This document shows, piece after piece, positions 1 through 8,243 of a DNA stretch of 38,453 bases (the stretch's first letter is position 1; every line of letters starts with the position of its first letter). The stretch is from Candidatus Abyssobacteria bacterium SURF_5 (lineage in GTDB: Bacteria > Abyssobacteria > SURF-5): positions 1 to 38,453 of the forward strand of contig QZKU01000085.1 of the NCBI GenBank assembly GCA_003598085.1, written 5' to 3'. The notes under the pieces were generated by a model that was not told the origin of the DNA, made no database searches, and saw nothing but the letters and a program-made list of their open reading frames with translations. The position numbers and the translations under genes are program-made.

Positions 1-280
1 GTCATTCTTCGGCAAGCTCCAAATATCTCAAAAATTAAATGATCAATGTAAAATCGTATGCATCAACAAAATCTCTGCTTTCGCAGGAATGACGGGTTAA
101 TCTGACTTGTCGATACCGTTCTGTCATCGGCGCCAACCCCATTTGTAGGACAGTTTCTTGGTCCCCCTTTTCCAAAGGGGGAAATTCAAGGGAGCGGCAG
201 AATGCAGTCCGTACAAGAAGCAGTTGGCCTCGCCTTAAGTGAATGGCATAAGAGTTTAGCCACCGGACAAGTCCGCCGTC
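1..280. repeat. Non-coding left edge with dispersed-repeat sequence
   Basis: No gene is visible between the window edge and the stop codon of the molybdoenzyme fusion. The stretch around 73-95 (gctttcgcaggaatgacg) resembles short dispersed intergenic repeats common in many anaerobe genomes. At 162-182 there is a perfect 9-bp inverted repeat with a 3-nt loop (tccccctttt/aaaggggga type). On the minus strand no U-run follows it, so it is not a convincing terminator for the gene that ends at 281. A repeat-element remnant is the most likely reading. Confidence 0.45.
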
Positions 281-3200
281 TTATCGGCAGGCGGCGAACC
301 GGACGCTAGAGCGCGAGTCGCGGATGATCTGCCCAAGCACGTGCAGCATGTATTTCACATCTTCTTCATTATTACCGCTTCCGAGAGAAAGGCGCAGAGC
401 GCAGTGGGCGTCCTCCACACTGAGCCCCATCGCCAGAAGCGTGAGCGACGGCTCGGGGTTTCCGGATTTGCAGGCCGAGCCGGACGAGCAATAGACGCCG
501 CGGCGGCTGAGGAACATCACGAGGGACTCGCCGCGCATTGCCGGCAGCGTCACGTTCAGCGTGTTTGGCAGGCGCAGCGACGGATGCCCGTTCAGCTTCA
601 TATCGGGCACAAGCTCGCGAAGCCCTTTCTCGAGCGCATCCCTCAGCGCCTGCACCCGCTCCATATCCCGCTCATTCAGTTTTCGCTGCGCAAGCTCACA
701 CGCCTTTCCGAATCCCACAATTCCCGCAACGTTTTCGGTGCCCGCCCGCAGTTTCTGTTCCTGGCCCCCCCCATCAATCAAAGGAACCAGCGGAATGCCT
801 TTCCTGACGTACAGCATTCCCATGCCTTTAGGCCCATGTATTTTATGGCTGGAAAGAGACAGCAGGTCCACTCCGAGCTTTTCGACATCCACCTCGATCT
901 TGCCGGCCCCCTGTACGGCGTCGCAATGGAAAAGCGCGTCTCGCTCATGAGCGATCCGCGCGAGCTGCGCAATCGGCTGGATCGTGCCGACCTCGTTGTT
1001 GGCAAGCATGATGCTCACGAGGGTCGTCTGCGGGCGGATGGAGTCCTCTAACTGTCGCGGGTCCACCAGTCCGTCTTGGTCGACGTCGAGATACGTCACC
1101 TCGAATCCCATCGCCTCGAGCGAACGGCAGGAATTGAGCACGGCCGGATGTTCGATTTTCGTAGTGACAATATGATCCCCTTCTTCGCGCCGGGCGAACG
1201 CGACTCCTTTGACAGCGAGATTGTCAGCTTCGGAGCCGCCTCCGGTGAAGACAACGCGCCGGGCGGTACAGTTGATAAGCTGAGCGACCTTCCGGCGTGC
1301 GCCCTCCACCGCGTCGCGCGCCTCAACGCCGCGCTGATGGATGCTTGAAGGATTCCCGAATGACTCGCGCAGATACGGCATCATCGCTTCGACTACTTCC
1401 GGGTCCATTGGAGTGGTGGCATTATGGTCGAGATAGACATGGCGTAATTTAGGCGGTCTGTGCCGCTCTCGGCTTTTCGTTTTCGCGGGGACGGATTCCG
1501 TTATTCTATCGGCGGATTTGGCGACCCCGGCTTTCACGACCTCCGCCAGCAGCGACTTATACACCGGGAATCCCGAAATGGGATCGTAGCGCGTCAGATC
1601 GGTCAATTCGTTCACATTACATTCCTGCCAGCTTCTCGATCCGAGCGGGCCGCCGCCGCCCATGCAGGCGTCGATCGCGCCCGGCATGATGTCGTCGGTT
1701 ACAATCGCCCTGAACTTCACTTGCCCGCGCTTGGTCGTTACGTTGACCCAGTCGCCATTCTCGATGCCTCGCTCGCTTGCATCAACGGCATTCATGGTCA
1801 CAATCGGGTCGGGTGTCATTTCTCTGAGGCCGGACACGCCGTGGTGCTGGCTGCGGAAATCGGAGAACACGCGTGCGCCAGAGTTGAAGACAAGCGGATA
1901 GTCGGCTGCAAGCTGCGGATTTGCGAGGGGTCCCTCGCCCGGCTCGACATACACAGGGAGCGCATCGTATCCGTGCTCCGCCAGGATTGACGACGCAATT
2001 TCGAACTTTCCGCTCGGCGTGTTGAAGCCGGGTTTCCCGTCGGGCCGCAGCAGGCCTTTCATCCATTTCTTATACTGCATCATGACCGCCGGCAGGCGCA
2101 CCTCTCCGCCGACCGCCTTCACCTCTTCGAGCGTATAGCCGCTCCCCTGCAGAACGTGCCGGAGCAATTCTTCCTCGGTTTGCGGGTAGAGGTGGCCGTA
2201 GCCGAGCCGCTTCGCCAGTTCCGCCAGTATCAGGAAATCGTTTCGCGCCTCGCCCACCGGCTCGACAATCCTTTCCCGGATTATAAAGAGCGGGCCGTAG
2301 ACCATGTACGACATGATCTCGTACATGGTCGTTGCCGGCAGAACGATATCCGCGTAGGCGGCATCGGCGGTGAAATAGCGGTCAATGCACACGAGGAAAT
2401 CGAGCGCGTTCAGCGTCTTGCGCCATAAATCCGGCTGCGGCCATGCGGTAATGATTGACGCGCCAAGAATGATCAGCGAACGAATTTTATATGGCCTGCC
2501 TTCCAGAACCGACTCCGGCAGGGCGATGGCGTGAGATTCGCCGCGGTACATGCTGTAGACGGGAAAGCGGTCTCGTCCAAGCGCTTTCCTCACGTCCGGG
2601 TTCGCGATGAGACCGCTCCTGTTAATGGGGAAAATGTTTTCTTTCATCCGGAAGACAAGGCCGCCCGGCACATCGAGCTGGCCTGCAAGGGCCCACAGCG
2701 TATGCACCGCGCGTATCGCCTGCACCCCGCTGTCGGAGTATTCGAGGCCGGTATACATGACCGGACACGCGCCGCGGGCGCGTGCGATTCTGCGCGAGAG
2801 AGAACGCACCTTTTCTGCGGGAACTTCGGTTATCTGCTCGACCGTTTCCGGTCGGAAATGCTGGACGTACTGCTTGAGCTCGTTGAACCCAAGGGTCCAG
2901 TTCTCCGCGAAATCCTCATCGTACAGTTCCTCTTCAACGAGGACGTTGATCATTCCGAGCGCCAGCGCGCCGTCGGTTCCCGGCCGAAGCGGAATCCATT
3001 CGGACTCGGCCTCCCTCGCTGTCTCGCTTCGGCGAGGATCGATCACCACAACTTCTGCTCCGCGCTCGCGCGCGCGAAGAATTTGAGCATGCGCCAGCGG
3101 AGGCGAGTCGGTCGCCGGATTGGCGCCCCACACCACGATCAACTCCGCCTGCTCGATCTCGGTATCCATGGTGATCAGCATCTCGCCCATGGTCACATGC

Positions 3201-3712
3201 GGCGCGATCATCGCGAAAGAGACATAACAGAGTGCGCCGACACCGAGCGTATTCGGCGATCCGAACGGGAACAACACGCTCGAAGCCGATGAGACGGCTA
3301 CGCCTCTCGGCTGATACACATCGCACATCGACAACTCGAAGCTGCCACGACCGGTGTATATCGCCGTCGCCTCCGGCCCGTGTTCTCGCTTGATGTCATC
3401 CAGCTTCCCGGCTATTGCTTCCATCGCCTCGTTCCAGGTAATTCGCTCGAAATCATACGATCCTTTCGGACCTGTGCGCCGAAGTGGGTACTGGAGGCGA
3501 TTCGGATCGTGAACGATTTGCGGAGAATGCTTGCCGATGGTGCAGATCATGCCGAGCGGATGGTCCGGCAGCGCTTTGACGCCGGACATGCGGCCGCCGT
3601 TCAGGCGAACGCGCACCCAGCAGCCGGCCGGGCAGATACCGCAGAGGCCGTCCTTGATCTGTTCCGCCGGTGAATCTTGCTGAGGAGCAAGTTGTGTCGA
3701 AATTTCAGTCAT
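281..3712 (-). CDS. Molybdopterin oxidoreductase-cysteine desulfurase fusion, candidate anaerobic ergothioneine synthase
   Basis: A 1143-residue protein with two complete enzyme modules. Residues about 20-735 are a bis-MGD molybdoenzyme of the thiosulfate/polysulfide reductase type. Cys24, Cys27, Cys31 and Cys57 give the N-terminal [4Fe-4S] pattern (CxxCxxxC...C). Cys162, in a GSPN(x7)C context, is at the position of the protein ligand to Mo/W. After a linker rich in Lys and Arg, residues about 760-1140 are a NifS/IscS cysteine desulfurase with YLDHNATTP at its start, the PLP lysine Lys957 in SSHKIHGPKG and the persulfide-forming Cys1081 in SSGSACKSG. No active-site residue appears lost. I chose ATG 3712 because it has a purine-rich GGAAAAGG site; the longer frame begins with TTG. 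The ATG lies 8 nt inside the end of egtD, so the two are probably translationally coupled. Inference: the desulfurase domain supplies sulfur in cis, and the Mo domain inserts it at C2 of hercynine. Self-sulfuration of Moco for an unrelated substrate is the alternative. Domain calls are firm; the substrate is inferred. Confidence 0.9.
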   Translation of the reverse strand: MTEISTQLAPQQDSPAEQIKDGLCGICPAGCWVRVRLNGGRMSGVKALPDHPLGMICTIGKHSPQIVHDPNRLQYPLRRTGPKGSYDFERITWNEAMEAIAGKLDDIKREHGPEATAIYTGRGSFELSMCDVYQPRGVAVSSASSVLFPFGSPNTLGVGALCYVSFAMIAPHVTMGEMLITMDTEIEQAELIVVWGANPATDSPPLAHAQILRARERGAEVVVIDPRRSETAREAESEWIPLRPGTDGALALGMINVLVEEELYDEDFAENWTLGFNELKQYVQHFRPETVEQITEVPAEKVRSLSRRIARARGACPVMYTGLEYSDSGVQAIRAVHTLWALAGQLDVPGGLVFRMKENIFPINRSGLIANPDVRKALGRDRFPVYSMYRGESHAIALPESVLEGRPYKIRSLIILGASIITAWPQPDLWRKTLNALDFLVCIDRYFTADAAYADIVLPATTMYEIMSYMVYGPLFIIRERIVEPVGEARNDFLILAELAKRLGYGHLYPQTEEELLRHVLQGSGYTLEEVKAVGGEVRLPAVMMQYKKWMKGLLRPDGKPGFNTPSGKFEIASSILAEHGYDALPVYVEPGEGPLANPQLAADYPLVFNSGARVFSDFRSQHHGVSGLREMTPDPIVTMNAVDASERGIENGDWVNVTTKRGQVKFRAIVTDDIMPGAIDACMGGGGPLGSRSWQECNVNELTDLTRYDPISGFPVYKSLLAEVVKAGVAKSADRITESVPAKTKSRERHRPPKLRHVYLDHNATTPMDPEVVEAMMPYLRESFGNPSSIHQRGVEARDAVEGARRKVAQLINCTARRVVFTGGGSEADNLAVKGVAFARREEGDHIVTTKIEHPAVLNSCRSLEAMGFEVTYLDVDQDGLVDPRQLEDSIRPQTTLVSIMLANNEVGTIQPIAQLARIAHERDALFHCDAVQGAGKIEVDVEKLGVDLLSLSSHKIHGPKGMGMLYVRKGIPLVPLIDGGGQEQKLRAGTENVAGIVGFGKACELAQRKLNERDMERVQALRDALEKGLRELVPDMKLNGHPSLRLPNTLNVTLPAMRGESLVMFLSRRGVYCSSGSACKSGNPEPSLTLLAMGLSVEDAHCALRLSLGSGNNEEDVKYMLHVLGQIIRDSRSSVRFAACR

Positions 3713-4751
3713 TCGCGACCTTTTCCAGAAGCAACAGCGCAAACCAGGAATTCTCATCGGAGAAGATACGTCTTGTTGCAAAGCCGCAGGAATACAAGCG
3801 CGGGACGAGCTCGTTCAGGTTGAATTTGCGACTGATTTCCACCTGGATACGTTCGCCGGCAGAGATGGGAATAGATTTGTTCAAAGGCTTTATCCGGACG
3901 CGCTGCTCCCGGTTGAACTGGGCGAAAATCTCGATTCGGCTCTTCGCGGATGAGAAGTACGCCACATGCTGCAGGTGGAGGACATCGATCCCCGTCTTTA
4001 ATTCGCGGTTCATCCGCTCGAACAGGTTCAAGGTGAAGGCGGCGCTTACGCCGGCCCTGTCGTTGTAAGCGGCCTCAAGTATAGAGGTATCCTTCACGAG
4101 GTCTACGCCCAGAAGGAAGAAATCTCCCTCGGAAAGATGCCGGCCGATATTGCGCCAGAATAGCCGGTCCTGGTCCTCGTTCAAGTTGCCGATCGTGCTG
4201 CCAAGAAAAAGCACCATGACGGGCGACAATGCTTTCAGAAACGGAAAAGCGCATTCGTAGGTGCCCCGAATGCCTGCGACTTTGACGGCAGGATGCCAGG
4301 CGGTGATGGCGGCGCAGGCATGCTGAAGCGCCGAGCGGCTCACGTCCACAGGAACATACCGGACTGACCCATTCGATTTGACATAGGCGGAAAGGATATG
4401 GCGGGTCTTTATTGCACTGCCGCAGCCTAACTCAGCCAGAGTGACACAGCCGGTAGTTTCACAGATTTCACCCGCATATCTGTGCAGAATCGCGGTCTCT
4501 CTGCGGGTCGGATAATATTCCGGCTGGCGGCAAATCTGCTCGAAAAGAGCGCTGCCCCGGGCATCATAGAGGAAGCGGCATTCCATCCATTTGGGATTTT
4601 CACTCAGCGTTCTTGCGGCGGAGTGGGCAAAGTCCAGAACCGGGTTTGCCTCCTCTGCGGCGTCAATGATGGCGCTGTCGCCGCCGTTCAATGCGATAGC
4701 GACGCACGCGGGCAATTCGTTAATCTTTGATGGGTCAGCTTGAGATCGCAT
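3705..4751 (-). CDS. egtD: EgtD, L-histidine Nalpha-methyltransferase
   Basis: SAM-dependent enzyme that trimethylates the alpha-amino group of histidine to hercynine, the first step of ergothioneine synthesis. Family hallmarks are present in order (numbering from ATG 4751): YDARGSALFE at 62-71, PEYYPTRRE, the SAM loop ELGCGSAIKTR near 107-117, LFLGSTIGNL with Asn189, LGVDLVKD, AAYND, and EISRKF with Glu305 and Ser307, the residues that in studied EgtD proteins hold the histidine side chain. Length from this ATG is 348 residues against about 320 in the family. The open frame runs up to a TTG at 4868. ATG 4751 follows GGAGGAG, but with only 2-3 nt spacing, so the start is not certain. Its 3' end overlaps the start of the fusion gene. 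EgtB, EgtC and EgtE are absent nearby, which points to a non-canonical sulfur step. Confidence 0.93.
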   Translation of the reverse strand: MRSQADPSKINELPACVAIALNGGDSAIIDAAEEANPVLDFAHSAARTLSENPKWMECRFLYDARGSALFEQICRQPEYYPTRRETAILHRYAGEICETTGCVTLAELGCGSAIKTRHILSAYVKSNGSVRYVPVDVSRSALQHACAAITAWHPAVKVAGIRGTYECAFPFLKALSPVMVLFLGSTIGNLNEDQDRLFWRNIGRHLSEGDFFLLGVDLVKDTSILEAAYNDRAGVSAAFTLNLFERMNRELKTGIDVLHLQHVAYFSSAKSRIEIFAQFNREQRVRIKPLNKSIPISAGERIQVEISRKFNLNELVPRLYSCGFATRRIFSDENSWFALLLLEKVAND

Positions 4752-4950
4752 CTCCTCCGCACCGATTCCTTTAACAAACTTAACCAAGGAAGGGCGTCCG
4801 CGCAAACGCGCAAAACGCAGAATTGGGGAGAATGGTAGAAGTATTCCGACTTCTTTACAGTCATACAAATGGTGGGAGAATAACGATTTGAGCTGGATTG
4901 GGAGGAACTATTTCAGTTGGATTCTGAGGAGATGAAGATCATCCGCAATT

Positions 4951-5934
4951 TCACAGGTTATCAATAATTCGTTCAAGAAGAAATTGCTGGAAACGGTCCG
5001 GGTCGACCCATACGGCCACATGTGCGTTCGGCCGGCCAGCCTCTCCCCGAAAAAACGGCCGCAGATCGGTTACGCTCATGCCGGACGTCAGGGTTCCGTC
5101 CGTCTCGATATCGACATGCACGAATTTGGTGCCAACAGACGACCTGTCGATCGCGACCATGACCGCGAGCGCGTCATGCAGCGGGCAACCGTGATAGCCT
5201 TCCCGCTCGCGGTATACGTTCATCACGCGCTCGGTCGAATCCTGCAGGAAACGATTGAGGCGCGTCCTCTTCTTAGCGGCCTGGAGCAGCCGATGCCTGC
5301 TGAGGCGCGCGTTGCGGGTGACATCGAGCCCCACAAGGACAACAGGAATTCCCGACTGGATCACCTGTCTCGCGGCCTCGGGATCGCAATAGAAATTGAA
5401 TTCGGCGGCGGGAGTTACATTTCCTGGAACCGAATATGCGCCGCCCATCGTAATGATTTCCCTGATATTGTGCGAGAGACGGGGATCGAGCTCGAGAGCG
5501 AGTGCGACGTTTGTCAGCGGCCCGAGGGTGATCAGTGTTATCTCGCCTGCGTACCTGGCCGCGACCTCGCATATCAGCTCGGGCGCGTACATTTTGCGGG
5601 GCTTTATATGCGGCGGCGGATATCTGTGTTTTCCACTCCTATCCTTCAGGAATGAAATCTCCCCCAATCCATCACGCCCGTGGATGGACTCGCTGGAAAA
5701 CGGCGCTCTCTTAAGCGGCTTATCGGCGCCGGGAACAACGGGCGGACTATCCGGGAGTCCCAGGATCTCCACGATTCGCAGCGCGTTCTGTGTGCATCTC
5801 TTCAGGCTGACGTTGCCGTTGACAACGGTGATGGCTTCCACCCGCAGTTCGGGTGACCTCAGCGCCAGCACGAGCGCAAGCGCGTCGTCCACCCCCGGAT
5901 CAGTATCAATGATTACCGGCTTTGGGTTTGTCAT
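4951..5934 (-). CDS. Inosine-uridine-preferring nucleoside hydrolase family protein
   Basis: Predicted N-ribohydrolase that splits the glycosidic bond of ribonucleosides. The N-terminus carries the calcium- and ribose-binding signature DTDPGVDDA, with Asp10, Asp12, Asp16 and Asp17, and the C-terminal third has the HDA motif (GCPLHDALAV) that gives the last metal-binding aspartate. Length is 327 residues from ATG 5934, normal for the family; an in-frame ATG at 5964 would add ten residues. No signal peptide or membrane segment is seen, so it should be cytoplasmic. It lies 199 bp upstream of egtD on the same strand with no obvious terminator between, so co-transcription is possible, but no functional link to thiohistidine synthesis is evident. 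Base specificity cannot be read from the sequence. Confidence 0.9.
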   Translation of the reverse strand: MTNPKPVIIDTDPGVDDALALVLALRSPELRVEAITVVNGNVSLKRCTQNALRIVEILGLPDSPPVVPGADKPLKRAPFSSESIHGRDGLGEISFLKDRSGKHRYPPPHIKPRKMYAPELICEVAARYAGEITLITLGPLTNVALALELDPRLSHNIREIITMGGAYSVPGNVTPAAEFNFYCDPEAARQVIQSGIPVVLVGLDVTRNARLSRHRLLQAAKKRTRLNRFLQDSTERVMNVYREREGYHGCPLHDALAVMVAIDRSSVGTKFVHVDIETDGTLTSGMSVTDLRPFFRGEAGRPNAHVAVWVDPDRFQQFLLERIIDNL

Positions 5935-6109
5935 ATGTAGTTTCCGCAGACCAAGTCCTGGCATTCACGAGTCGGTGAGACGATTCTACCACCTGTCAAT
6001 TCGGGCGTCAAACGAAAGTGCGCCTGCAATCGCATCATCCGGCGTAGAGGAGAAGCCGCCGGCGTCCGAAAATGCGCGATCAAAGACGAAAATCCCGGCA
6101 TGGGAATGC

Positions 6110-6137
6110 AAAAGGCGCCCCCATGGGGCGCCTTTTT
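6110..6137 (-). terminator. Intrinsic terminator of the 6167-6943 gene pair
   Basis: A perfect 12-bp inverted repeat (AAAAGGCGCCCC / GGGGCGCCTTTT) with a CATG loop. On the minus strand it lies 30 bp after the stop at 6167, and its stem ends in a short T-run. It also has T residues on the plus strand. It separates the small-protein pair from the nucleoside hydrolase-egtD block. Confidence 0.8.
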
Positions 6138-6166
6138 CTCCCACGCGCTTTTCGTTGCGACGCTTC

Positions 6167-6544
6167 CTATCCCTCACCTGCTCCAATTAGCGGCAGAGTC
6201 TTGTCGATTCGAAAATAAACGAGAAATTCGTCTTCGTCTTTCAGTTCCTCGTAACTGCGCCTTCGAATGGCATCGATCTCTTTCGCATTCTTAACTTCCT
6301 TCGTCTTGGTGAGGAAGAACCTCTTGCCGACATAGTGGTCGCCGTCTTCCATGAACAGGTAGGCCGCACGAGGATTGGATTGCAGGTTCTGATGTGTCAG
6401 CCGGTCGGCCATGATGAACGCAATGGTGTCTCCGTCAAGAACATGAGGTCGCGCGTATACCGCCGCGTCGACCCGACCCTCTGAATCCGATGTCGCGAGA
6501 ACGCCTCGCCCCTGCTTGCTTTCAAAATATTCTTTCAGATTCAT
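6167..6544 (-). CDS. Pyridoxamine 5'-phosphate oxidase-like FMN-binding split-barrel protein
   Basis: A 125-residue soluble protein with the general pattern of the PNPOx-like split barrel: an N-terminal GRGVLATSDSEGRVDAAVYARP strand pair, a central IAFIMADRLTHQNLQSNPRAAYLF segment (the usual position for flavin phosphate contacts and the NP-rA-l motif) and a C-terminal strand. Members bind FMN, F420 or heme, or are catalytically silent. ATG 6544 is chosen because GGGAGG stands 7 nt upstream; the longer frame to 6580 has no such site. It follows the gene at 6593-6943 by 48 bp and is probably co-transcribed with it, ending at the hairpin at 6110-6137. The exact ligand is unknown. Confidence 0.78.
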   Translation of the reverse strand: MNLKEYFESKQGRGVLATSDSEGRVDAAVYARPHVLDGDTIAFIMADRLTHQNLQSNPRAAYLFMEDGDHYVGKRFFLTKTKEVKNAKEIDAIRRRSYEELKDEDEFLVYFRIDKTLPLIGAGEG

Positions 6545-6592
6545 TTCCTTTCCTCCCATTACAGGTGGAATCAGAAGCAACGGACTGCGCTG

Positions 6593-6943
6593 TCAGCCGC
6601 CCTGAACGTTGTCGAACGCCTGTTTCGGAACATCTGCGTGAATCGAACCGACTTCGTCCGCCTCCAGCGTCTCGGCATCTGCGGGAACCTTGATGAAGTA
6701 AAACTCATAGGCATCCCCATTGACAGCAACTCGCACGTCAGCCTCATGGTGCTCGGCATAATCCCTCGGGCATTTCCAGTTCTCCTGCGAACACACTTCC
6801 TGCGGAGCACCGGTGCCCCGAGCCTTGTCATACCATGAGAGCAGAGAAAAATGCCCGCCGAACTCGGAGACAGCGTTTCGAGCCTCTTTTTCCGCATCTT
6901 CCAGGCTGGTTATATCTTTGAGAACCAATTCTATGTTCTTCAT
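6593..6943 (-). CDS. Small soluble protein of unknown function
   Basis: A 116-residue, acidic, cytoplasmic protein. It starts MKNIELVLKDITSLEDAEKE and has a conserved-looking core (SWYDKARGTGAPQEVC ... WKCPRDYAEHHEADVRVAVN) with two cysteines and paired histidines. It resembles small uncharacterised proteins seen in anaerobes, but I do not recognise a named function. ATG 6943 is preceded by GGGGA at good spacing, so I prefer it to the longer frame from 7006. It is the first gene of a likely two-gene unit with the split-barrel protein. The Cys/His residues might bind a metal, but this is speculative. Confidence 0.65.
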   Translation of the reverse strand: MKNIELVLKDITSLEDAEKEARNAVSEFGGHFSLLSWYDKARGTGAPQEVCSQENWKCPRDYAEHHEADVRVAVNGDAYEFYFIKVPADAETLEADEVGSIHADVPKQAFDNVQGG

Positions 6944-7482
6944 GTTTTCATTCCCCATGTTTAACAGTGTTTTTCGACTAATTTCACCTAATTTGTCTTG
7001 TTGCATGAATCATACCAAACTCGATCCGCACACATACTAAAATGCAGAGCTTTCTAACCCTTTGTCAATTAAGCATTAAGCGAGAGACTCCAAGGGGCCG
7101 ACGCAGGAGCGGTTTTGCTATCAAGCCGTCGCTGCTTCAAATAAGTACAAGTAACCGGGTTTCAATCTGATACTTTTCCTGGATTTGACCGGGACGGACC
7201 GGAATGAGCGAAAGATTTTGGTGCATGAATTTGAATTATGTGCGCAGTGGATAAGTCTAAGAAGTGACACACAATCGTTTTTCCGTAAGGCGGGAAAGAG
7301 GTTTAATTCGTGATGAAAATTACGCAGCTTTCTGATATAATTCTGTTCACTCTTGCTCTCCTGTGAGAGAGCTAACCAAAGGAATTGGCAGGTTGATCAA
7401 CCCTGATGCCGGCAACGGTATATACCCGGACAGACTGGCCGGGACAACAACGGGATTTGGAAATGGAAAGGCGGGCATAAAT
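6944..7482. other. Divergent intergenic region
   Basis: About 540 bp between the minus-strand small gene and the plus-strand OmpA-type lipoprotein gene. I see no supported coding sequence. The only clear signal is the extended -10 promoter at 7333-7341 reading right. The rest is AT-richer than its surroundings, without strong hairpins. Confidence 0.5.
7333..7341 (+). promoter_or_regulatory. Extended -10 promoter for the OmpA-like lipoprotein
   Basis: TGATATAAT, a perfect TATAAT preceded by TGn. No good -35 hexamer is present (best is TGATGA at 7311), as is usual for extended -10 promoters. The predicted start near 7348 gives a leader of about 135 nt. Confidence 0.55.
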
Positions 7483-8112
7483 ATGGATATGAAGAAAGGT
7501 CTGATAATTCTGGCGGGCGTCTTTCTTTCGGCATCTTGTGCGGACATGCAGAACTGGCAAAAGGGGGCGGCCCTTGGAGGCGCCGTGGGCGCCGGCACGG
7601 GGGCGGTCATCGGGCATCAATCGGATCATGCCGGAGAAGGCGCGCTTATTGGCGGCGCGGTGGGCGCAGTTGCCGGCGGATTGATCGGGCGCCAATTGGA
7701 TCAGCAACAAGCCGAGCTGAGCCAGATTGCCGAGGTCCAGCGGACGAGTGAAGATGAACTCGTCGTTATTATGCGCGAACAAATCCTGTTTGATGTCAAC
7801 GAGTATTCCTTGAAACCGGGCGCCGAAGACAATCTCACGAAAATTTCAGACGTAGTGGTTCGCTATCCCGATTTCAACATAATCGTTGAAGGCCACACCG
7901 ACAGCACGGGCACCGATCAGTATAATCAAACGCTTTCCGAAAGAAGGGCCGAGGCTGTCGCAAACGCTCTTATCGCCAGAGGCGTTGATCCGGCTCGCAT
8001 CCAGACCATCGGATACGGCGAAATGCGGCCGGTCGCAACCAATGAAACGCCCGAAGGCCGCCAGCAGAACCGGCGTGTCGAACTTCACATAAAGCCAAAA
8101 GAAGGCATGTGA
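7483..8112 (+). CDS. OmpA-family lipoprotein with glycine-zipper segment
   Basis: A 209-residue outer-membrane-anchored, peptidoglycan-binding protein. The N-terminus is a short lipoprotein signal (MDMKKG then a hydrophobic run) ending in LSASC, with Cys19 as the lipidated residue. Residues about 28-63 are a glycine-zipper stretch (repeated GGAVGA-type sequence). Residues about 95-205 are an OmpA C-terminal domain with FDVNEYSLKPGA, VEGHTDSTG, LSERRAEAV, GYGEMRP and NRRVELHI, the residues that bind diaminopimelate. ATG 7483 is favoured by GGAAAGG upstream and the signal peptide; the longer frame from 7363 would bury the signal. It resembles Pal/YiaD-type lipoproteins that tie the outer membrane to the wall. 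Confidence 0.93.
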   Translation: MDMKKGLIILAGVFLSASCADMQNWQKGAALGGAVGAGTGAVIGHQSDHAGEGALIGGAVGAVAGGLIGRQLDQQQAELSQIAEVQRTSEDELVVIMREQILFDVNEYSLKPGAEDNLTKISDVVVRYPDFNIIVEGHTDSTGTDQYNQTLSERRAEAVANALIARGVDPARIQTIGYGEMRPVATNETPEGRQQNRRVELHIKPKEGM

Positions 8113-8186
8113 TTCGAGGGCCGCAGGAGCGGCCGCCAAATCTTTCACGCGCACTTTTTATTGATGATCTTGACGCATTTTTCGAT

Positions 8187-8215
8187 TTGACGGGAGGGGA
8201 CTATTTTGATATCAT
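8187..8215 (+). promoter_or_regulatory. Sigma-70-type promoter for the gene at 8244
   Basis: TTGACG (8187-8192), a 17-bp spacer and TATCAT (8210-8215), the latter preceded by TG. Both hexamers match consensus at five of six positions. Predicted transcription start near 8222, about 22 nt before the ATG. Confidence 0.7.
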
Positions 8216-8243
8216 AAAAAACGGGTGCAACGGGAGGAAAGTC

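Noticed and set aside
162-182. Inverted repeat considered as terminator of the fusion gene
   Set aside because: It lacks a U-run on the minus strand and stands about 100 bp from the stop codon; it fits a dispersed repeat better.
341-1051. A 236-codon plus-strand frame opposite the desulfurase domain
   Set aside because: The opposite strand encodes a complete NifS-type domain with its active-site residues; this frame has no family resemblance.
4951-5934. Nucleoside hydrolase as part of the thiohistidine pathway
   Set aside because: It lies upstream on the same strand, but there is a 199-bp gap and no known reaction in ergothioneine synthesis needs it. Recorded only as a neighbour.
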